Part shown: positions 28,468 to 37,277 of the stretch, in pieces
Numbering within the stretch: the first letter of the stretch is position 1
Layout: each line of letters starts with the position of its first letter
Assembly: GCF_900177725.1 (NCBI RefSeq)
Contig: NZ_FXAT01000003.1
Span: forward strand, 434,001-498,000
DNA from: Paraburkholderia susongensis
GTDB taxonomy: Bacteria > Pseudomonadota > Gammaproteobacteria > Burkholderiales > Burkholderiaceae
Length of the DNA: 64,000 bases
Direction: 5' to 3'
Notes under the pieces: model-generated
Told to the model about the DNA's origin: nothing
Databases searched by the model: none
The model's input: the letters and a program-made list of their open reading frames with translations, nothing else
Made by a program: the position numbers and the translations under genes

Positions 28468-28569
28468 TGTAGACGGACGCATATTCCGAGAAACTGGCCC
28501 TTGCCAGATAAGGCTCTCCGGACGGTGCGAACGCATAACGTGAGAAAAACGGACGCATATGCCGAGAAA
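28468..28569 (+). repeat. left transposon end with three TnsB-type sites
   Basis: A 21-bp unit of the form ACGG-ACGCATA-N4-GAGAAA occurs at 28473-28493 (terminal), 28527-28547 (first four bases GCGA) and 28549-28569. The gap between sites 1 and 2 is larger than between 2 and 3. Unequally spaced left sites are a hallmark of Tn7-like ends. Confidence 0.88.
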
Positions 28570-28727
28570 TTCCAACGAAAGCCCCTCGAATCAACCGCAG
28601 CCGGAGTCTTCTCAACGAAGCTCTCCCGTCATCATCAGCCATCGCCTGTCGCCCGATGCCGTGCGAGAAAACTGCCAGAAAACAAAGGGATTCTAGCGGA
28701 TTTCATGGCGCTGGCACTCTGTCGACG
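28570..28727. other. sub-terminal left-end spacer
   Basis: Between the TnsB-type sites and the peptidase remnant. No gene seen. Confidence 0.5.
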
Positions 28728-29345
28728 TTACTGAGGCTCGTCGCCATCAGGAACGTCAATATCAATCGGAATCGCAGCATCTGCAGCAATCGAGGTGGCA
28801 ATGGGCGTATAAATGTCCGCTTCGACATCGCCAAGAACTTTCAGTGAAATAATCAACGCGTATCGAGCTTCCCGGTCGTGTTGACGGGTTTCACTCCAGT
28901 CCTTCCACCATCCCCCGACCGGCCAGACAGCAATTTGAGACTTCGATGCGAGTTGAGCTGCTGTCCCGCTCCAGGTGTCCGCGTGTAATGACCCGTGCAT
29001 ACGAAGAGTAGCCCCGTACATCCATTGATTGACGTCCGGGCCTGATAGCGACTCATCGGGCGACGTTCGCTCGAGCTTATTTACTCGTGCCTGAACTGCT
29101 CTAGGTCCTCCGATGCGGCCTTGACTGCAAACCGCAGGGCGTAGGATTGGTAGCGGAATTTGCTCTGCCAGCCCCGAGCAGCCGGATTAGGCTCAACGAA
29201 ATACGAGAGTGTGACCCTCAGTTCGACCTGAGCAGCACCAAGTCTTTCCAGTTCCGCTTGCGGCCAAGGCAAGTCATGCAACTGCATCTCGCTGAGCGTC
29301 GTATTACCTGCGCTCTTCTGACCCTTCGTCTTCTTTTGAAATGGC
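28728..29345 (-). pseudogene. C-terminal remnant of an S8 (subtilase) family peptidase
   Basis: Two frames joined give the C-terminal region of the large S8 peptidases that often sit beside AAA ATPases in defence islands. The first (29081-29345) holds LHDLPWPQAELERLGAAQ and LRVTLSYFVEPNPAARGW. The second (28728-29090) continues RVNKLERTSPDES... GSLHADTWSGTAAQLAS... DIYTPIATSIA. A one-base frameshift near 29090 separates them. The catalytic Asp-His-Ser domain is missing, so the gene is dead. It marks cargo lost from the element's left side. Confidence 0.75.
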
Positions 29346-29417
29346 TTAAACGTCCTGCCGGCCGCTACTCCCGCTCGGCAAGGCGTTCAGTGCTTGCCGA
29401 GCGTTTTCGTCAACAGT

Positions 29418-31118
29418 TCACGCAAACCAGTCGTTGAAACGATGCTCGTAACGGTCGAAAGCTTCCTTTGACAAAAGCTGCGCCTCATCCAGCTCGATTA
29501 CGTGCGAGTCCTGCTCGAGCTGGGACATCGCCTGATGGCGTGTAGCGCAGATGATGAACTGAGTCTGGTCCGTCGCACGTCGTTTCAATTCCGCCGCCAC
29601 GCCACTGTAGTTCAACACGCCTTGGTCTTGCTGGTTCGGGGTGTCGAGAACAAGCGGTGCAAGAACCTCTGTCTTGTAGTGCTGGATGACTCGATGCAGC
29701 GCAAGGTAGTAGACGAGTCGCATCCGGGTGCTGTCAGCGCCGCCGCCTACCGCCACCAACTTTCGGAAGTCCAGCGGCGTTGCCGTCTCAATGTCGAAGC
29801 CGGGTTTGATGCGGAGAACGCGGCACAACTCGCGAAGTTCACTGCGGAAATAGCGGTTGATAGTTTCATCGCGGTCTTCATCGACCAGCTCTGCGAGCTC
29901 CTGGCGCTGGGTGTACAACCGCTTGTTGTAGTCGCGTTGGCGCTTTCTTGCTTCATTCGTCTCAGACGTTGCTCTTCGGCGCACGGAATCCGTCCCCATC
30001 GACTCCAGAATGCTCTTGAGCGTGACGTCCCTATCTAGCCGTTTAAACCGCCGATTCAATTTGGACAAGTCTTCTCGAACAGTGTCCAACCGGCGGAGTG
30101 TCGTGTTCACAACCGCTTCGATTTTGGACTGCCGTTCGGTCAATTTCTGGACCTGATGCTCCGCGTCGGCCCGGTCCTGCAGAAGGGAGGCGCGCTCAAG
30201 GAGAGTATTGTCGTGCCTCGTTGCGCAAAGGGGGCAAATAAGCACGTCGGATTCCAACTGGTCATTCGCGTAGTCGTAGTCTTTCTCAAGCGCTTCAACA
30301 GCTGCCTTCGCTATGCCAATCTGGACCTTTGTAATCTCGAGCTCCTCTTGCTTCGCTCGGAGGACCGCCAACGCTCTTTGCTCTCGTCGCTTGACCGCAA
30401 CCATCGTCCCCTGGATGTCTGCAATCGCCGAATCGAGCTCTACGTCGGTTGTCGGAAGCTCTTCCTCGGGAGCAAACAAATCCAAGACGTCCACAGCCTT
30501 CGTATAGCGGTCAATTAGGTCCGCGTCATCGAGAACGGCCTGTTTGCCCTTCGCAATCTCGGCATCGAGATTGAAATATTCGGCCGAGCGATACCCGACG
30601 TGAAACGATAGAACCGTCCCCTTCCAGTTCTCGTATTTGTAAATCTCGAAACTGTTCAGCGGCTCGACCCACCCGCGCATCTGGTCAACGTAGAAAGCCA
30701 CGAAGTAGTGCTCCGGCGAGGGCACTTCGTGAATCCACGGTTCCTTCCTCCGCGGCAACTTCGCGCCAAACCCGACCAACGAGGCGAACTTCTTCTCGAA
30801 CTCGTCGCTGCCCACCTCGTAGGACGTCCACAAACCATCGTCCGCTCGTATACGCCACTCATCGCGGTGCCGAGTTACGTAGTGTTCACGCCCGTCGAGC
30901 TCGAACTTCAGCAGCGCACGAACATCGAAATTCTTCCAGTCCGTGTCGAATGCCATATCGCACCCTAGTGCCCATAGCGGTAGGCGTGCGAGCGTAGATT
31001 TGCCGATAGAGTTATCCGCGCCTGTTATCAGGTTTAAGCCGGCTTCGAACCCGAATCGTCCGGCGAGCTTTTGGGTAGTCGACTGTACGTAGAGGGTCCT
31101 GAATATCAATGCGCTCAT
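29418..31118 (-). CDS. SMC/Rad50-like AAA ATPase of a two-gene defence module (Lamassu LmuB-like)
   Basis: 566 residues. Walker A ITGADNSIGKSTL (residues 31-43) near the N-terminus, two long helical arms around a Rad50-type zinc hook CPLC at 295-298, and a Walker B region LVLDTPNQQDQG near the C-terminus (the LxxDxPxQ form typical of DUF3732-like ATPases). It should bind DNA ends or unusual DNA and switch on a partner. Its partner is the DUF4297 nuclease 56 nt upstream on the same strand. The pairing resembles Lamassu (LmuA-Cap4/LmuB) and ABC-three-component systems, but no third gene is present. Confidence 0.75.
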   Translation of the reverse strand: MSALIFRTLYVQSTTQKLAGRFGFEAGLNLITGADNSIGKSTLARLPLWALGCDMAFDTDWKNFDVRALLKFELDGREHYVTRHRDEWRIRADDGLWTSYEVGSDEFEKKFASLVGFGAKLPRRKEPWIHEVPSPEHYFVAFYVDQMRGWVEPLNSFEIYKYENWKGTVLSFHVGYRSAEYFNLDAEIAKGKQAVLDDADLIDRYTKAVDVLDLFAPEEELPTTDVELDSAIADIQGTMVAVKRREQRALAVLRAKQEELEITKVQIGIAKAAVEALEKDYDYANDQLESDVLICPLCATRHDNTLLERASLLQDRADAEHQVQKLTERQSKIEAVVNTTLRRLDTVREDLSKLNRRFKRLDRDVTLKSILESMGTDSVRRRATSETNEARKRQRDYNKRLYTQRQELAELVDEDRDETINRYFRSELRELCRVLRIKPGFDIETATPLDFRKLVAVGGGADSTRMRLVYYLALHRVIQHYKTEVLAPLVLDTPNQQDQGVLNYSGVAAELKRRATDQTQFIICATRHQAMSQLEQDSHVIELDEAQLLSKEAFDRYEHRFNDWFA

Positions 31119-31174
31119 GGGCTTTCGTACGCAAATTTCTTACGAGCAGTTTGTAGTTGGGTAATCCCATATCA

Positions 31175-32281
31175 CTATGACCTGAGATACTCGATTATGT
31201 AGGCGGCGGCGCGGCTCTCCCGGTCTCTGAGATGCTCGGTGACGACAGGCGCGCAGCTGTTGACCAGGCTCTCCAGCGTCTGTCGGCACAGTACCGCTTC
31301 GAGCGTCGACAGGTGCTCGCGTATTGAGTCTCGGACTTGCACCTGAACCAGCGCTCCTCCGGCCAGCGTGTTGAGCAAGTAGGTACGAGCGCGCTCCCGA
31401 AGCCTTTTTACGTCACGCGTCAGAAATCCCAGCTCGCGGACCTGTGAATCAAAGTCGTTGATGAGTTCGTCGGTAGACACCGTCGACGAGTATTGCGCGA
31501 AGAGTGCTTCAACGCGGTCGGCCGTTAGGCCCTTCCGCATGACAAGCTGGTCCCAGTCGGAATAGTCCCAAGCAATCTCGCCCTTGCGCCGTAACTCGTC
31601 GGTGAGCACGACATATATCTGAGTGCTGTTGCTGTGCTGGTTTGGATTGCGCTCAGTGAGCAGGTCGGAGATTAGACCTATGACAGCGTGGCGCGTGGAA
31701 CGCGTGTCGAGCGAGGGTTCGCGGAAATGCAGCTTCTCGAGAGGAACGCTAGCGTTCAGCTCTGTCTGCAAAGACTCGCGGATAACGGTGGCGGTCTTTT
31801 CTTCGAGTTCGCTGAAAGGTATCTCTTCCAGGCGAAATCCGGAGGTCTTCAACTTAAGCGAAAAACCACGAGTCGCCACTAAGCCCAATTTTTGAACGCG
31901 CTCGGCAATATCCTTCACCGCGATACTGGACAGCATTTTGCCGAGAATAGAGTTCTTGGCTCCCGACCGCTTAATTAAAGCCTGTGAACTGTATCCGCTC
32001 TTTCCACCGGCCTTGACCTGACAGAAGATAAAACTGGTTTCCTCTGCATCTAATGATGTCCCGAAAACCACGTCCTCATGTAGCTCGACGAAGACAATGC
32101 TCGCCTCACCTCGATGATGGAGTTCAAGGAACTCATGCAGCGCCCAGTCATACTGATAGCTGAATCGGTCCGCGGTCACCGCCCCCGCCGTCTCACGCTG
32201 TGGTGAAAAAAGCGGGTTCGGAGATTTAGCTCCCGAAGGAGCCAGCGGGGGTTGCGACCCGGTCGATTTTAGGTCTCTCAC
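31175..32281 (-). CDS. DUF4297 (Cap4-like) dsDNA nuclease effector
   Basis: 368 residues. The N-terminal region (GAVTADRFSYQYDWALHEFLELHHRG... SIVFVELHEDVVFG... FIFCQVKAGGKSGYS) has the DUF4297/Cap4 layout, a PD-(D/E)XK-type nuclease with the E-D...Q-V-K core. The remainder is helical and probably a sensing or partner-binding region. The start codon is GTG 32281. No clear Shine-Dalgarno site precedes it, and a shorter start near residue 35 is possible. A TATAAT sequence lies ~30 nt upstream on this strand (32311-32316). It is the presumed killing effector of the SMC-like ATPase downstream. Confidence 0.72.
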   Translation of the reverse strand: MRDLKSTGSQPPLAPSGAKSPNPLFSPQRETAGAVTADRFSYQYDWALHEFLELHHRGEASIVFVELHEDVVFGTSLDAEETSFIFCQVKAGGKSGYSSQALIKRSGAKNSILGKMLSSIAVKDIAERVQKLGLVATRGFSLKLKTSGFRLEEIPFSELEEKTATVIRESLQTELNASVPLEKLHFREPSLDTRSTRHAVIGLISDLLTERNPNQHSNSTQIYVVLTDELRRKGEIAWDYSDWDQLVMRKGLTADRVEALFAQYSSTVSTDELINDFDSQVRELGFLTRDVKRLRERARTYLLNTLAGGALVQVQVRDSIREHLSTLEAVLCRQTLESLVNSCAPVVTEHLRDRESRAAAYIIEYLRS

Positions 32282-32691
32282 GGCTAAGGGTGGCGCTTTT
32301 TAGTTGACCCATTATAACCAGCGTATGCAGCATCATCGATACGCATCTCGGATTAGAAGGGCCGCGCCGTGATATTGAATCGCTCATCGCGAGCTGTGCA
32401 GAACGCATTCCGTGCGGCTGGGAGGTAACGAAATATGCGATTTGAATCTAAAGTTTCTGGCTGGAGTTCGAAAATGCGTCCCTCGCCGTCCCGCCCAAAC
32501 GCGCTTTGAAGAGCTGAACAATCTCGCATTTTCGTGACTGTGACAGCGGCGCCAGCCAAGCACGAAATTTTCAAATGTTGTAAGCAACTGTTTTCAAATG
32601 GTTTTCTTGCAGACTAAAGTAAAATTTGCGCGACACAGTCACATGGCCTTACATTTATAAATAGCGCTGTGTGACAGGGGACACTCCGAGC
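32282..32691. other. divergent promoter region inside the cargo
   Basis: 410 bp, AT-rich for this genome, between the DUF4297 gene (leftward) and the PD-(D/E)XK gene (rightward). A minus-strand TATAAT lies at 32311-32316. No gene seen. Confidence 0.5.
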
Positions 32692-34317
32692 ATGACCGAC
32701 GACTTGCACAACTTCTTGGTGAAAGAAGGCCCCCAGCTCAGTGGGAGCGTTGCCCTTGGCCTCGCGAGCTGGCTTGGCATCACACCGGCGGCAGCACGGA
32801 AGAAAATCGAGCGCCGAAGCGCGGAGGTACGCGCGCTGACTATCCCCTTCGCGCGTCGCGCAAGATTTCTGTATGCGGCCAGCCAATACGGCAGCGATAG
32901 ATTTTGGGCCCAGCTAGCTCACGCGTTTGAAGAGGGCAATGGCGCATATTCCCGAGTCATACGAGCGCTTAAAGCGCGCGGCGGGCTGATGCCGATGGTC
33001 CATCTCGCTTCGGCCGCCGGCATCTCGGGTGGTCCGCGTCAAATCCCGTTCGAACGTGTCTGGCAGAACCTCGTCGACATCGGCCTCTTTGAGACTATCG
33101 AGGTGCCCGGGTTGGGGCAATGTTTCGCCTTCGCCAAGAACGCCCCGTATCTCGATGAACTGCTGCCCCCCATCAGGGCACGGCTGATAGCGGAGACTGT
33201 CCTTCTTCAGTCGGTTCAGGAATGGGCGGCAAAGCTTGGGCTCGGGAGCTTCAATAGCTTCAAACTTCGAGGTGGTCTGGCTGCAGCACGGCCTATCGTT
33301 TCCGTGTTCGAGTGGGATATGACCGCGCCTTCCTATATAAGCGCGCTGGCCACCTGGAACAAATCCGGCCGCCCCAAGCCCGGATTCATCGTACTCGATG
33401 TGTTGCTTAAAGATGAGGTTGACCTTAACGACCTCTCGCCATTCATCTACAAATGCAGGTCGCTGCGGCAGGTGCGCGGGGTTCGAACGATGCAGTTCTT
33501 CGTCGCGCATCGCTACACCCTTGAGGCGCTGGATGCAATCCGGCGTGAAGGCGTCGTACCGGCAACAACCGAATCCCTCTTCGGCACCGACGTCGCGCGG
33601 GCCTTGATGGAGCTTAGTGCGACGCTGACGCAGGCAGCTACCCAAGCGGTCGAACCTGAGAAGTTCACCCAGTTGTTCGAGAAGCTCGGCAAAATTGAAG
33701 GCGCAGCTGGGACTCTTCGCGGAGCGCTCTTCGAATTTGTAATCGCAGATGTGATGAGAAGGACGGTTGCCGGCGCCAACATCACCATGAACAAGATTTA
33801 CCGACAGGATGGAAAGGACGTTGCGGAAGTCGACGTCAGAGTAGTCGTGCCTGGCCAACAGATTCGGTTTATCGAGTGCAAGGGCCTGCTGCCGGGGCGT
33901 CTGCTTTCGGATTCCGACGTCGAGGCGTGGCTGAACAAGCGCATCCCAACCGTTCGAAGCCAAACGCTTGATAACCCGGAATTCAGGAACCTCGCATTGA
34001 CTTTCGAGCTATGGCTCACCGGGGAGCTGTCACCAGAGGCGGATGCGAAGATTAAAGCGATGCAGGCTAGCGTAGACCCCAAACGGTACGCAATCAAGGT
34101 GCTCCTCGCTCCCGAGATTGAAGACACCGTGAGGGATTTACCGGACCTGCGCAAAGTCATCACACAACACTTTCTCCGACATCCGCTTGCGGCTTCCGAC
34201 GAGGTCATCAATCCGGTCTCGAAGCGACAGATTTCACAGACCGCAGCAATCTTTGCAGACCTCACTCCGAGCGGGTCATCCCCATCTGACATCGAGGCTA
34301 ATCAGACCGCGGCGTGA
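32692..34317 (+). CDS. PD-(D/E)XK nuclease-domain protein of unknown system
   Basis: 541 residues. Residues ~10-60 look like a helix-turn-helix-type start (LSGSVALGLASWLGITPAAARKKIERR). The centre resembles winged-helix modules (RVIRALKARGGLMPMVHLASAAGI). Around residues 345-400 is a nuclease core: an acidic helix GALFEFVIADVM, then AEVDVRVVVPGQQIRFIECKG, which gives the D...E-x-K triad. I do not recognise the full architecture. ATG 32692 has GGGGAC about 11 nt upstream; a GTG at 32671 is the alternative. It probably cleaves DNA in a stand-alone defence role (inference). Confidence 0.65.
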   Translation: MTDDLHNFLVKEGPQLSGSVALGLASWLGITPAAARKKIERRSAEVRALTIPFARRARFLYAASQYGSDRFWAQLAHAFEEGNGAYSRVIRALKARGGLMPMVHLASAAGISGGPRQIPFERVWQNLVDIGLFETIEVPGLGQCFAFAKNAPYLDELLPPIRARLIAETVLLQSVQEWAAKLGLGSFNSFKLRGGLAAARPIVSVFEWDMTAPSYISALATWNKSGRPKPGFIVLDVLLKDEVDLNDLSPFIYKCRSLRQVRGVRTMQFFVAHRYTLEALDAIRREGVVPATTESLFGTDVARALMELSATLTQAATQAVEPEKFTQLFEKLGKIEGAAGTLRGALFEFVIADVMRRTVAGANITMNKIYRQDGKDVAEVDVRVVVPGQQIRFIECKGLLPGRLLSDSDVEAWLNKRIPTVRSQTLDNPEFRNLALTFELWLTGELSPEADAKIKAMQASVDPKRYAIKVLLAPEIEDTVRDLPDLRKVITQHFLRHPLAASDEVINPVSKRQISQTAAIFADLTPSGSSPSDIEANQTAA

Positions 34318-34356
34318 GCGGACATCGAGGCGCTCATCCGAATACCGCGCGGCTCC

Positions 34357-35472
34357 TCACGGTGGCAGCACGCTGGTGAGTGCGTCGTAGAGACCTTGAG
34401 CTGTTCTCCTGACATCGCCACGCGACGCATTCGTCATAATTTGCGTGACGGAACTGTAGGGCAAGAACTGCTCCGAAACCATCGTCCTCAGTTCGCCATC
34501 CACTAACGTGTGTTCAAGCGCGGCGCCTAGCCATTGCTCAGGTAGCGGATGCAGCGCATTTGGGTTGTGGACGAGAACAGTTCCCTGCCGCCAAGTTTCA
34601 ACTGGCCATTCGCTATCACCGACTTCGTACACGAATGGACGCGGAAGCGTTGCGTTCGGGTCATGACGGTAGCAGGAGCCCCAACGAAGCATCCGAACAC
34701 CTCTAGCCCTGTACTGACCTTGGTGTCCCATGCGGTTGAACTTTGCCAACGTGCCCGCGTTGGAGAACAGCACCGCAGAGATATGCTCCGCATCTTCCTG
34801 CTGGAAAAATCCAGACGGAATGCGTTTGGCGCCTTCTCTGTGCTCGCCGAGGCTATGGCCTTGAATGACAAGGTTGCCATCCTCGTCATGCCACCAAGTC
34901 TGCCCAAGCCCGTAGAGGTATCGCACCAGCGGAACATCCGATGTCATCAGTGCTCCGGCCGTGTGGAAGTCCTGTATCGCAAGTATCAATGGCTTACCGG
35001 CGACATACGGTAGCTCCCAATACTTTTTGTTGAGCTTGGTGAACAGTGGGCTTCCGAGCCTGATTGGGATGGTGTGCTCAAGATGCTCGGCGGCTTCCTG
35101 CAATGACCTCGCGTCGGGAGCGGCGTCGTAAGGTTGGATACTGCCGTTCCCCCGCGGGTTCGCGGTGACCGCCTCGACAGCTGCGGTTATCTCGTCTTTT
35201 GTGACGAGAAAATCTGGCCGGTCGACGCTCCGGTCCAACTCGTGGCCACCATCTGCCAGCATCACCGAAAGAAAAAACTCGAAGGTCCGGGCATCGAGCG
35301 CGAAGGTCTGAAACTGCTCCACGAAGTTTCCGTCCGGGTCGACGAACTCACGTTGCAATTCTCGTATGAGCTGTCGGGCCGGAGCGTAACCGGGGAGGTC
35401 TCTCAACGCTTTGTATTGCGGATGCAGTTCGTTTTCTGGCCGACCCAAGTCAGCAAACAAGTCGATGGCCAT
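34357..35472 (-). CDS. conserved-looking hypothetical cargo protein
   Basis: 371 residues with no family I can name. The middle is mixed alpha/beta with Trp/His-rich stretches (GQTWWHDEDGNLVIQGHS; MLRWGSCYRHDPNATLPRPFVYEVGD). RPDFLVTKDEITAAVEAVT near residue 110 could be a degenerate D...E-x core, but I would not call it a nuclease on this. ATG 35472 (MAIDLFADLGRPENEL) is preferred over an earlier in-frame start. It is convergent with the PD-(D/E)XK gene (39 nt apart). Confidence 0.6.
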   Translation of the reverse strand: MAIDLFADLGRPENELHPQYKALRDLPGYAPARQLIRELQREFVDPDGNFVEQFQTFALDARTFEFFLSVMLADGGHELDRSVDRPDFLVTKDEITAAVEAVTANPRGNGSIQPYDAAPDARSLQEAAEHLEHTIPIRLGSPLFTKLNKKYWELPYVAGKPLILAIQDFHTAGALMTSDVPLVRYLYGLGQTWWHDEDGNLVIQGHSLGEHREGAKRIPSGFFQQEDAEHISAVLFSNAGTLAKFNRMGHQGQYRARGVRMLRWGSCYRHDPNATLPRPFVYEVGDSEWPVETWRQGTVLVHNPNALHPLPEQWLGAALEHTLVDGELRTMVSEQFLPYSSVTQIMTNASRGDVRRTAQGLYDALTSVLPP

Positions 35473-35576
35473 TAAGTACGCTCCCGCTGGTTGCCTCCGG
35501 TGCAGGCGAATCGCCAGTCTAGCCCAAACGAGACGCCAATTAACTAAGGTCACCAGACGATGCGAGCCGGCTGCAA

Positions 35577-36059
35577 TCAGTTAGCGACTTGGGACTGCCT
35601 GCCCAGAAACGCAAGCGGGTTGAGCCCGATAGCGATGGTGCAACCAGATGGCACGCGTGCTCGGCCATCGGTTCCGTATTCAACCGCGGTCATGGCGCGC
35701 TGAGAAAGTATCCCGATGGCCTCGCCCCGCTCATTGAACACTGGGCCGCCGCTGGCGCCGGGATGCATTGCGTTGTCGATATACATGACATCGCATTCGA
35801 GGGTTCCGAGACCAGAGACTGTCGTCACTATCCGCCTGAGGTTGCCGATATGCCCTTGCTTGATGAGCGGGCCCGTCATGTCGGCCATGTAGCCCTTGTC
35901 CATGGCTGCCTTGAATTCGGCGGCGCCCTTTGCCTCTGGCAAGAGTAGTCGGTCGATGTCGAACGGGAGGCGCAGCTCTTCAGAATAGCCTGCCAGGAAT
36001 ACGCGCTGGCCAAGTCGCGGCGTATCGGGCTCGCACTGCTCCCCCGGAAAGAATCGCAA
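35577..36059 (-). pseudogene. trypsin-like serine peptidase, C-terminal fragment
   Basis: About 160 codons holding the serine half of a trypsin/HtrA-like domain: RVFLAGYSEELRLPF... and the nucleophile motif HPGASGGPVFNERGEAIGILS. The part with the catalytic His and Asp is absent. The frame has no good start codon (only TTG at its edge) and runs directly into a SIR2 fragment in another frame. It is best read as deletion debris, probably from a trypsin-SIR2 type defence gene neighbourhood. Confidence 0.65.
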
Positions 36060-36199
36060 CCTTACGTATTAGCTCGAGAACTATTTCCCAACCGGTCGGT
36101 ATGCGCGATGAGCGAGACACCCCCGAACCAAGAAGAAGCGCATACGCGCCCTTGTTCGACTGCATTGAGAAATGCCAGCGAGATGACTGGGTCAAGCAA
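36055..36199 (-). pseudogene. SIR2-like domain, N-terminal fragment
   Basis: Joining two frames gives LLDPVISLAF, then SMQSNKGAYALLLGSGVSRS and SRIPTGWEIVLELIRKVA. This is the start of the SIR2-type NADase domain (G-S-G-V-S nucleotide loop) common in defence proteins. A frameshift near 36170 and the abrupt stop of similarity at 36055 show it is dead. It abuts the trypsin-like fragment. Confidence 0.65.
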
Positions 36200-36305
36200 T
36201 TGCGCCCCCGAACGTGAAGTCGTATTCTGGTCTAGCGTGTACCGCAATATAGCGAGGCTCGTCGCAGCGTCGACTTACGTGACGAGGCACCGCGCCGGTG
36301 TCCCT

Positions 36306-37277
36306 CTAGCCCTGCAACCGCTCAATGAGCCGAGACCAGTAATACTCAGCTGCCCCTTGCGACGAGAGCTGGTGGTCCCGGCTGCCTCCCATCATGCTCA
36401 TCATCGGCTTGAAGAACAGTTGCTGACTATCAGCGCCGACTGTCAAAGCCTCGTTATAGCTGTTCGAGTGGCTGGAAACCTGGTCGGAGTACGTGATTTC
36501 CCCGGTCGACCGCCCGAATGCACCGAGAGCGACGGTGCATTGCGCTACCGCCTTCCCGCCTTTATAAATGCTGGCCGTAAACTTCCGCGAGTCAATGCGC
36601 TCAAACCGCCCTTTGAAATCAGGGTGACGCGCTCCGAGTTCCTGAAGGCTACCGTCGAAGAACCGAGCCATGAAATCAAAGGTGCCCGTGATGAATTCAT
36701 CGCGGTCGAAATCAGAAAACTCCTTTTTGAGCCTCATATTGCTTGACCGGGGAAGCAGCTCTGCTGCTGCGGCAGCTGGGGCGGCTATGCTGGGTGCTTG
36801 AGCCGAACGAATCTGCGATTGCGCAGCCGCGTTCTTCGAAACCAGCGAATTGGCAACCTTGCGTATCGCCTTGGCGACATCCGTCAGTGCTTCGTCCTGG
36901 TTCGGCCACGACGTGACAGCACGGGCGTCGGTTGGGACGGCCAGTAGCTTGCCAATCGGCGAACTCGTCCAGTCACACGCGCGGAGAATGACCGGGATGA
37001 CGTGCGCTTCTTTTCGGGCATGGCGCTCCAACGCTGGCTCCATTTCGCGCGAGTAACAGTAGTCGGAATTGATGAAGTCCGAGCTGACGAGCAACAGAAC
37101 GATGTCAGCGGCCTCCAGTTGCTCACTAATGCTGTCGTCGAGGTTTGAGCCTGCAAGAATGCGCCGGTCGTGCCAAGCGTCGATGAGGCCATCTCGTTTC
37201 AGTTGCGCAAGGTGAACTTCGAGGCGGTCGCGCAGTTGCTCGTCGATGTGCGAATAGGAGAAAAACAGAGAGGCCAT
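36306..37277 (-). CDS. TIR-domain protein with a C-terminal domain of unknown type
   Basis: 323 residues. Residues 1-135 are a TIR domain: MASLFFSYSHIDEQLRDRLE, RILAGSNLDDSISEQLEAADIVLLLVSSDFINSDYC and the catalytic glutamate E78 in YSREME, with VIPVILRACDW after it. Bacterial TIRs of this type consume NAD+ or make signalling ADP-ribose products. A Ser/Ala-rich linker (~150-180) joins a C-terminal ~140-residue beta-rich region (EFITGTFDFMARFFDGSL... GGKAVAQCTVALGAFG) that I do not recognise; it may be the sensor. No partner gene is adjacent. Confidence 0.8.
   Translation of the reverse strand: MASLFFSYSHIDEQLRDRLEVHLAQLKRDGLIDAWHDRRILAGSNLDDSISEQLEAADIVLLLVSSDFINSDYCYSREMEPALERHARKEAHVIPVILRACDWTSSPIGKLLAVPTDARAVTSWPNQDEALTDVAKAIRKVANSLVSKNAAAQSQIRSAQAPSIAAPAAAAAELLPRSSNMRLKKEFSDFDRDEFITGTFDFMARFFDGSLQELGARHPDFKGRFERIDSRKFTASIYKGGKAVAQCTVALGAFGRSTGEITYSDQVSSHSNSYNEALTVGADSQQLFFKPMMSMMGGSRDHQLSSQGAAEYYWSRLIERLQG

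Noticed and set aside
28501..28734. 77-codon plus-strand frame at the left transposon end
   Set aside because: It is made of the TnsB-type end repeats themselves.
36055..36199. Functional SIR2 gene in the cargo
   Set aside because: Only ~48 residues remain, with a frameshift and no downstream catalytic residues.
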